A stretch of 11,375 nt of DNA from Spirochaetales bacterium (lineage in GTDB: Bacteria > Spirochaetota > Spirochaetia > Sphaerochaetales > Sphaerochaetaceae), in assembly GCA_022785155.1 (NCBI GenBank), contig JALFRH010000078.1:1-11375 (forward strand), written 5' to 3'. The notes beneath the pieces are model-generated. The model saw only the letters and a program-made list of their open reading frames with translations, made no database searches and was not told the origin of the DNA. Below, one piece after another: positions 6,421 through 11,375 of this stretch (position 1 is the first letter of the stretch; every line of letters begins with the position of its first letter). The position numbers and the translations under genes were made by a program.

Positions 6421-8925
6421 ATGCAGGAAAGAAAATGGTGGAAAGAGGGATGTGTCTATCAGATATACCCCCGTTCATTCAGTGATTCCAACGGCGATGG
6501 AATCGGAGACCTTAAGGGTATTGCCGATCACTTGGAATATGTAAAGGAATTGGGCTGCGATATCATATGGCTCAATCCCTGTTATAAAAGCCCAAATGAC
6601 GATAATGGATACGATATATCGGATTATAAAGCCATTATGGATGACTTCGGTACCATGGAGGATTTCGACAATCTTCTGGAGAAAGCCCATAAGCTTGGTA
6701 TAAGAATCATAATGGATCTGGTTGTAAACCATACTTCCGACGAACACCCATGGTTTATGGAATCGGCAAAGAGCAGGGACAACGATAAAGCCGATTGGTA
6801 TATCTGGAGGGATGAGAAGAACAACTGGGGTGCATGCTTCGGCGGCTCTGCCTGGGAGTGGAATGAAAAGAGAGGCCAGTATTACCTCCATTGCTTCTCA
6901 AAAAAGCAGCCTGACCTTAACTGGGAGAATGTAAGGGTAAGGGAGGCTGTATATGACCTTATGAGATTCTGGGGGGATAAAGGAATCGATGGCTTCAGAA
7001 TGGATGTAATCACCATGATCAGCAAAGATCAGAGTTTTCCTGATGGAGTAATAAACGGAGAATACGGTGATGCTTCCCCATATACAAACAACGGCCCAAG
7101 GATCCATGAGTTTCTCAAAGAGATGAATAGAGAGGCCATCTCCCATTACGACTGGCTGACGGTTGGAGAGGGGGCAGGCGCCAGGGTGGAGGATACCATC
7201 AGTTATACAAAACCTGAAAACCATGAGCTGAATATGATCTTCTCCTTCGAGCACATGAATTACTGTAAGCCTAGCTGTGACAACAACTGGGAAGAGAAGC
7301 CTTTTTATCTTCCAGGATATAAAAGGATCTATAAAAAATGGCAGGAAGGATTGGATGGAAGGGGATGGAATACCCTATATTTGGAGAACCATGACCAGAC
7401 AAGAAGTGTATCGCGTTACGGCGATACATCCACTGTAGAAAACTGGAAGAGAAGCGCCAAGGCCCTTGGTGTAATGTATTTCCTGATGCAGGGGACTCCT
7501 TATATCTATATGGGACAGGAGCTTGGCATGACAAATACCCTCTTTCCAAGTATAGACGGGTATAGGGATATAGCCGCAAAGAACGACTGGAATGTAATGT
7601 TGAAGAGAGGTAAGACCCAAAAAGAGGCCTTGAGGCTTCTCTGGGCCACCAGCCGTGATAATTCAAGGACTCCTTTCTGTTGGAATGGCAGCCTATACGG
7701 CGGTTTTTCAGTTGCAGAACCTTGGATATCCATGAATCAGGACTATGAAAGGATAAATGTGGAGGAAGAGAAAAAGGATCCTGATTCCATTCTCAACTTC
7801 TATAAAAAACTCATTGCCCTAAGACGGACTGAGGATACGCTGATATATGGAAGCTTCCATCTTCTTTTGGAAGAGGATGAGGATCTCTTTGTCTATGAAA
7901 GGACACTTGGAGAAGAGAAGTTTACAATTGTCGTAAATATGAGCGGAAAAGAAAGGGAGTTTCAGATAAAGGGAAAGACTGTGCTTTCAAACTACAGTGA
8001 TTCCTCTTCTTCTGTCTTAAGAAGTTGGGAAGCCAAGGTTGTAAAGGAGGAAAAGATGGATTTTCTATCATTCGGTGAGATACTTTTTGATGTTTTCCCA
8101 GATAAGGCTACTCTTGGCGGGGCACCGCTTAATGTAGCTGGACATATGTCCAAGTTGGGTTTGAAGGGAGAGATTCTCTCTGCAGTAGGAAAGGATGAGC
8201 TGGGAGACAGGGCCATTGAAGAAATAACAGGACTGGGACTCTCTACAGAGTGTATTTCAAGACTGGATTGTGAGACGGGAAAGGCAATGATCACCCTCAA
8301 TGGAAAGAATGCTGACTACGAGTTCAATGATCCTGCAGCTTGGGATAAGATTCCTCTTTCAAATCTCCCTGAAAAGGTAAGCCTAATATACTTCGGAACC
8401 CTTGCACAGAGAAATCAGGTTTCAAGAAATACCCTTAAGGAGGTTCTCTCCACTGTTTCTTCCCGCCATCGCTTCTTCGATGTAAATATCAGGAAACACT
8501 TCTATAGCGATGATATCATCAGGGAAGGAGTGGAAGCCGCCACTATACTGAAGCTTAACGATGAGGAAGAAGATATTGTCCTCGATGCCCTTGGCATAGA
8601 GGAGAGAGGATACAAAGGCATAGAAGAGATCTATAAAAAGTATTCCCTGGATCTTGTTCTTCTTACAAAGGGCAAGGAAGGCACCATGTGCTATAAGGAC
8701 AAGTGGTATCGTGTTCCATGTTCCCCTGTTCCTGTTGTGGATACAGTAGGAGCCGGAGACAGCCTTTCTGCAGGATTCCTTGCTTCCTACATAAAGACAG
8801 GAGACCTCTTGAAGTCACTTCTTGTGGGCTCCCATGTAGCAGACTATGTGGTTACACAGAGAGGCGCCATTCCTGAGTACGATGAAGCTCTCAGCCTCTA
8901 TCTGAAGGGTGTGGGTATACTATGA
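6421..8925 (+). CDS. GH13 alpha-glucosidase fused to PfkB fructokinase
   Basis: This is an 834-aa two-enzyme protein. Residues 1 to about 541 are a GH13_31-like alpha-glucosidase: CVYQIYPRSFSDSNGDGIGD (11-30), DLVVNHTSDEH (99-109), GFRMDVI with nucleophile Asp195, VGE with acid/base Glu250, and ENHDQTR with Asp325. The C-terminal beta-domain ends at SWEAKVV. Residues 546-834 are a complete ribokinase-family sugar kinase: GEILFDVFPD, GGAPLNVAGHMSKLG (566-580), and DTVGAGDSLSAGF (774-786) with catalytic Asp780. Only KEEK joins the two domains. Val196 after the nucleophile is the oligo-1,6-glucosidase-type residue. The fused kinase implies a fructose-releasing substrate such as sucrose or isomaltulose (inference). 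The ribosome binding site is weak (AGGAAAT near 6410). There is no signal peptide. The stop overlaps the next start (ATGA). A one-base sequencing error could also create the fusion. Confidence 0.88.
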   Translation: MQERKWWKEGCVYQIYPRSFSDSNGDGIGDLKGIADHLEYVKELGCDIIWLNPCYKSPNDDNGYDISDYKAIMDDFGTMEDFDNLLEKAHKLGIRIIMDLVVNHTSDEHPWFMESAKSRDNDKADWYIWRDEKNNWGACFGGSAWEWNEKRGQYYLHCFSKKQPDLNWENVRVREAVYDLMRFWGDKGIDGFRMDVITMISKDQSFPDGVINGEYGDASPYTNNGPRIHEFLKEMNREAISHYDWLTVGEGAGARVEDTISYTKPENHELNMIFSFEHMNYCKPSCDNNWEEKPFYLPGYKRIYKKWQEGLDGRGWNTLYLENHDQTRSVSRYGDTSTVENWKRSAKALGVMYFLMQGTPYIYMGQELGMTNTLFPSIDGYRDIAAKNDWNVMLKRGKTQKEALRLLWATSRDNSRTPFCWNGSLYGGFSVAEPWISMNQDYERINVEEEKKDPDSILNFYKKLIALRRTEDTLIYGSFHLLLEEDEDLFVYERTLGEEKFTIVVNMSGKEREFQIKGKTVLSNYSDSSSSVLRSWEAKVVKEEKMDFLSFGEILFDVFPDKATLGGAPLNVAGHMSKLGLKGEILSAVGKDELGDRAIEEITGLGLSTECISRLDCETGKAMITLNGKNADYEFNDPAAWDKIPLSNLPEKVSLIYFGTLAQRNQVSRNTLKEVLSTVSSRHRFFDVNIRKHFYSDDIIREGVEAATILKLNDEEEDIVLDALGIEERGYKGIEEIYKKYSLDLVLLTKGKEGTMCYKDKWYRVPCSPVPVVDTVGAGDSLSAGFLASYIKTGDLLKSLLVGSHVADYVVTQRGAIPEYDEALSLYLKGVGIL
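8043..8058 (+). promoter_or_regulatory. Internal Shine-Dalgarno and in-frame ATG inside the fusion gene
   Basis: AAAGGAGG (8043-8050) stands five bases before an in-frame ATG (8056-8058). That ATG is Met546 of the fusion, exactly where the PfkB domain begins. In frame, AAG GAG GAA AAG encodes the KEEK linker. An out-of-frame TAA (8042-8044) touches the Shine-Dalgarno sequence, giving the stop-SD-ATG layout expected between two separate genes. Confidence 0.75.
8056..8925 (+). other. PfkB fructokinase module, possibly also translated alone
   Basis: Starting at the internal ATG, the module is 289 aa, close to the normal length of a free-standing bacterial fructokinase, and begins MDFLSFGEILFDVFPD as such proteins do. 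It would phosphorylate fructose with ATP to fructose 6-phosphate in the cytoplasm. The glycine pair and Asn of the substrate site (GGAPLN, 566-571 of the fusion) and the anion-hole GAGD (777-780) are intact, so nothing suggests decay. Whether it is made only as part of the fusion, also alone, or only alone (if the fusion reflects a read error) is undecided. Confidence 0.6.
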
Positions 8926-11060
8926 TCACTTACAATGATGGTCTGTTTACCATAACCACAGATAGTTTTACCTACCAGATGAAGAAAGATGCCTTTGGTC
9001 ATCTTCTTCATCTATATTATGGTAGTCCCATTGAAGGAGACGCTTCATCCCTCCTTTCCCTCAGGGACAGAGGTTTCTCTGCCGTCCCCTATGAAGCGGG
9101 CTTGGACAGGTCATATTCCTATGACTATCTTCCTCTGGAAGTAAGTGTTTTGGGGGATGGTGACTTCAGGACTCCTGGAATCATAATAGAGCAGGAAGAC
9201 GGAACCCTCTCCGCTTCTTTCAGGTATCTATGCCATAGAATCTACAAGGGAGGCGCTTTATTGGAAGGCCTGCCATGTGGAAGAATAGATGACGGAGAGT
9301 CACTTGAGATTACCCTGAAGGAAGATCTATCAGGAGCAGAGCTTATTCTTACATATACCGCCAAGGATTCCTCTCTATTAAGGGGAATGAAGCTTGTTGC
9401 CAAAGATAAGAAGATAACTCTCAAAAAGGCCCTGTACTCAATGGATACCATAGCCATGGACCAAGATGTAATCTGGTTTGATGGCAGACATTGCAGTGAG
9501 AGGAATAAGAAGAGGGCCCATATAGACACTTCAACCCTTACATTCTCTTCCCGCAGGGGAGCTACATCCCATCAGATGAATAACTCATTCATCCTCTGTT
9601 CCCACGAAACCACAGAAGACCATGGGGAAGCTGTGCTTCTTTCCCTTCTTTGGTCCGGATCTTTTACTTTCTTTGCAGAGAAAGACCAATATGATAGTGT
9701 CAGATGCGGCTTGGGGGCAGGAAGCGAGTTTTTCAGTTATGATTTGAAGAACCAGGAATTGGTATTGCCACAGCTTCTTTTGACCTATTCTCCCAATGGA
9801 CTGGGTGACCTTTCGGTAAAAAACAACCGCTTTGTTACAAACTATATCAGAAGAAAGATGACAGGTGGGTTGAAGAATCCTGTTCTGTTGAATAACTGGG
9901 AGGCCACATACTTCGATTTCAATGGAGATAAGCTTATTTCCATAGCAAAAGAAGCCAAGAATCTGGGCTGTGACCTCTTTGTGTTGGATGACGGGTGGTT
10001 CGGTAAGAGAAATGATGACTATTCTTCCCTGGGTGACTGGTTTGAGAATAGAGATAAACTGGGTATGAGTTTGGATGAACTCTCCGCCAGGATCAAATCT
10101 CTTGGTATAGGTTTCGGGCTTTGGGTGGAACCGGAGATGGTCAGCGAAGACAGTGATCTCTATAGAAAGCACCCTGAGTGGGCTCTTGCTGTGCCTGGAA
10201 AGGCTCCTACTAGGGGTAGGCATCAGTTGGTTCTGGATTTATCCAACAGGGAAGTTGTGGAGTATATCAAGAATACTCTTGATGATTTGATAAACCGTGG
10301 AAACCTGGATTTCATGAAGTGGGACTATAACCGCTTTATTACCGATTTCCATTCTTCCGTCACTCTTCCCGGTCGTATTGAATACGATTATATAAAGGGA
10401 CTCTATTCTATATTTGAATATTTGGGTAATAAGCACCCTAGTCTTCTTATTGAAGGATGCTCCGGTGGAGGAGGTCGCTTTGATCTGGGTATGCTCTATT
10501 ATACTCCTCAGTCCTGGCTCAGTGATGATACAGATGCCATTGAGAGAATCGATATAGAGTTCGGTTCTTCATATATTTATCCCATATCATCCTTCGGTTC
10601 CCATGTGTCTGCTGTTCCAAACCATCAGACAAAGAGGGTTACGCCTCTCTTTACAAGAAGTAGCGTAGCAATGCTCGGTTCCTATGGCCTTGAGCTTGAT
10701 CCTACAAAGCTCAGTGAAGAAGAGAAGGCGGAAATAAGGAGGGAAATCAAGGAGTACAAAGAGCTTTGTCCTATCATAAAGGATGGAGACTTCTATCGCC
10801 TCTTGAATACTCCTGATGCCAGCTGCTGCCTCTCTATTTCTGAAGATAAGAAGGATGGAGTGCTTATTGCTGTAAGGCGTCTTTCCCATGGTAACCCAAA
10901 GGACCATTATGTAAGACTAAAGGGTCTTGATAACAAGACTCTCTATAGACTAGGAGACAAAGTATTCTATGGCTCCTTCCTGATGAACTATGGTCTTCTT
11001 CTTCCTTTCACTTATTCGGAGGACTTGGAGGCGATAAGAGTCAGGATAAAGGCTCTCTGA
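8922..11060 (+). CDS. GH36 alpha-galactosidase
   Basis: This 712-aa enzyme hydrolyses terminal alpha-1,6-galactose from raffinose, stachyose, melibiose or galactosides. The ATG overlaps the previous stop (ATGA), and no strong ribosome binding site is present (GAAGGG near 8904), so coupling to the upstream gene is likely. An N-terminal beta-sandwich (about 1-310) precedes the TIM barrel. Barrel motifs are NNWEATYFDFN (324-334), VLDDGWFGKR (354-363), GLWVEPEMV (399-407), MKWDYNR with nucleophile Asp468, EGCSGGGGRFD (511-521), and SDDTDA (534-539) carrying the acid/base Asp. Length is normal for the cytoplasmic, tetramer-forming GH36 type, and there is no signal peptide. It is the last gene of the operon and the best clue that raffinose-family sugars are a substrate. 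No Leloir-pathway genes for the released galactose are in the window. Confidence 0.94.
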   Translation: MITYNDGLFTITTDSFTYQMKKDAFGHLLHLYYGSPIEGDASSLLSLRDRGFSAVPYEAGLDRSYSYDYLPLEVSVLGDGDFRTPGIIIEQEDGTLSASFRYLCHRIYKGGALLEGLPCGRIDDGESLEITLKEDLSGAELILTYTAKDSSLLRGMKLVAKDKKITLKKALYSMDTIAMDQDVIWFDGRHCSERNKKRAHIDTSTLTFSSRRGATSHQMNNSFILCSHETTEDHGEAVLLSLLWSGSFTFFAEKDQYDSVRCGLGAGSEFFSYDLKNQELVLPQLLLTYSPNGLGDLSVKNNRFVTNYIRRKMTGGLKNPVLLNNWEATYFDFNGDKLISIAKEAKNLGCDLFVLDDGWFGKRNDDYSSLGDWFENRDKLGMSLDELSARIKSLGIGFGLWVEPEMVSEDSDLYRKHPEWALAVPGKAPTRGRHQLVLDLSNREVVEYIKNTLDDLINRGNLDFMKWDYNRFITDFHSSVTLPGRIEYDYIKGLYSIFEYLGNKHPSLLIEGCSGGGGRFDLGMLYYTPQSWLSDDTDAIERIDIEFGSSYIYPISSFGSHVSAVPNHQTKRVTPLFTRSSVAMLGSYGLELDPTKLSEEEKAEIRREIKEYKELCPIIKDGDFYRLLNTPDASCCLSISEDKKDGVLIAVRRLSHGNPKDHYVRLKGLDNKTLYRLGDKVFYGSFLMNYGLLLPFTYSEDLEAIRVRIKAL

Positions 11061-11107
11061 ATCTGTATTTCTTTATTGTACAAACATTGAACCGCCTTGC
11101 TTTGACG
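11061..11107. other. Short spacer after the operon, no clear terminator
   Basis: The 47 bp between the alpha-galactosidase stop and the insertion-sequence end hold TTGTACAA (11076-11083) and T-rich stretches. They contain no GC-rich hairpin followed by a T-run. Termination may be rho-dependent, or the original terminator may have been displaced by the insertion. Confidence 0.4.
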
Positions 11108-11137
11108 TGTACCACTGAAGTTGGACAATAAATATTA

Positions 11138-11266
11138 TTATGAGACTTGCTTTCTGAATTCAAGAGGAGGCAAGCCTTTTAATTTTATTTGGTATCTCTT
11201 CTCATTATAAAACTTGATATACATATCACTGCCGAATCTATAATACCTTGTCGAATTGCATTTTTC
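11138..11266 (-). pseudogene. C-terminal remnant of an IS3-family transposase (OrfB)
   Basis: The minus strand encodes MYIKFYNEKRYQIKLKGLPP followed by LEFRKQVS and a TAA (11138-11140). This is the typical end of an IS3-group integrase-type transposase (YI-FYN--R-Q-KLKGL-P-E-R). Going upstream, the same frame gives a short unrelated-looking stretch (CNSTRYYRFGSD) and meets a stop at 11267-11269. No DDE catalytic residues remain. The upstream part is deleted or frameshifted. Confidence 0.7.
11214..11244 (+). promoter_or_regulatory. Possible promoter within the insertion-sequence remnant
   Basis: TTGATA (11214-11219) is followed after 19 bp by a perfect TATAAT (11239-11244), pointing toward the possible gene at 11315. 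The spacer is longer than ideal. The segment is AT-rich coding debris, so it may be chance. Confidence 0.3.
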
Positions 11267-11304
11267 TTATCCGTTTTAGTTGCCATCTATACCTCATACG
11301 GAAA

Positions 11305-11333
11305 GAGGAGTGTGATGCGAAACAACACTCCTC
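11305..11333 (+). promoter_or_regulatory. Hairpin hiding a ribosome binding site and start codon
   Basis: GAGGAGTGT (11305-11313) pairs perfectly with ACACTCCTC (11325-11333). The 5' arm contains the GAGGAG ribosome binding site, and the 11-nt loop contains the ATG at 11315-11317. If the downstream gene is real, translation would be held down unless the 9-bp stem is opened. On the minus strand the same hairpin is followed by only TTT, so it is a weak terminator candidate there. Confidence 0.45.
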
Positions 11334-11375
11334 AGAAATTTCTTAAAAAGAGTTTTCTGCTGGTTGTCAGCCTCG
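11315..11375 (+). CDS. Start of a possible exported or membrane protein (cut by window edge)
   Basis: Twenty codons are visible: MRNNTPQKFLKKSFLLVVSL. A basic N-region followed by a hydrophobic stretch resembles the start of a signal peptide or membrane anchor. GAGGAG (11305-11310) lies four bases before the ATG, slightly close. The family cannot be told from this fragment. The assignment rests only on the ribosome binding site and the signal-like composition; extension of the frame beyond the window would decide it. Confidence 0.45.
   Translation, partial: MRNNTPQKFLKKSFLLVVSL

Larger units (their letters stand above)
11108..11266 (-). mobile_element. Degraded end of an IS3-family (IS150-type) insertion sequence
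   Basis: TGTACCACTGAAGTTGGACA (11108-11127) resembles the terminal inverted repeat of IS150-group elements, which begins TGTAC and ends GTTGGACA. Just inside it, on the minus strand, lies the last part of an IS3-family transposase with its stop 11 bp from the repeat, the normal layout for the transposase end. The other end is not recognised, and the coding part breaks off by 11267, so the copy is an inactive fragment. Confidence 0.65.

Noticed and set aside
9585..10223. Long minus-strand open frame (212 codons)
   Set aside because: It lies wholly opposite the GH36 barrel, has no convincing ribosome binding site or family motif, and its composition is that expected from the antisense of a conserved gene.
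11305..11333. Terminator for a minus-strand gene entering from the right edge
   Set aside because: Only three Ts follow the stem on that strand, and the minus-strand frames at the edge are short and unrecognisable; the ribosome-binding-site reading on the plus strand explains more.
1..11375. CRISPR array, tRNA, rRNA or phage genes
   Set aside because: I saw no regularly spaced repeats, no tRNA-like cloverleaf and no phage-type proteins; the window is metabolic apart from the insertion-sequence remnant.

Overview
The window holds one tightly packed, plus-strand sugar-utilisation operon (674-11060), a divergent amylosucrase gene cut by the left edge, and a degraded insertion-sequence end on the right. 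The genes are AT-leaning with strong AGGAGG-type ribosome binding sites. The first operon gene has a bacterial lipobox. This fits a Clostridia-like Firmicute or a host-associated spirochaete, but the sequence alone does not settle the phylum.

Left (1-673): the first 154 codons of an amylosucrase-type GH13 enzyme run leftward from 462. The 211-bp divergent intergenic region carries three sites of the form WYAARCGNTTRA, typical of LacI-family operators. One overlaps the -35 of the operon promoter and two sit just upstream of the amylosucrase ribosome binding site.

Operon (674-11060), in order: lipoprotein sugar-binding protein; two CUT1-type ABC permeases (no ATPase gene); a 74-aa protein that looks like a free-standing copy of a GH32 N-terminal accessory domain; a cytoplasmic GH32 beta-fructosidase; a LacI-family repressor; a GH13 alpha-glucosidase fused in frame to a PfkB fructokinase; and a GH36 alpha-galactosidase. 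Genes are separated by 0-49 bp or overlap by 4 bp. A perfect 9-bp hairpin lies between the binding-protein and first permease genes.

How it fits together (inference): raffinose-family oligosaccharides and/or sucrose enter by the ABC transporter. GH36 removes galactose, GH32 and GH13 split the sucrose or melibiose-type remainder, the fused kinase phosphorylates the released fructose, and the divergent amylosucrase could divert sucrose glucose into alpha-glucan. The LacI protein is the obvious candidate regulator of both directions.

Right (11061-11375): no clear terminator is visible after the operon. An IS3/IS150-type terminal repeat and a short C-terminal transposase remnant lie on the minus strand. 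They are followed by the start of a possible plus-strand gene with a signal-peptide-like N-terminus, whose ribosome binding site is buried in a perfect hairpin.

The most notable features are the GH13-kinase fusion, in which the four-residue linker (KEEK) is encoded by an intact Shine-Dalgarno sequence ahead of an in-frame ATG, and the orphan GH32-accessory-like small protein with a duplicated start region.
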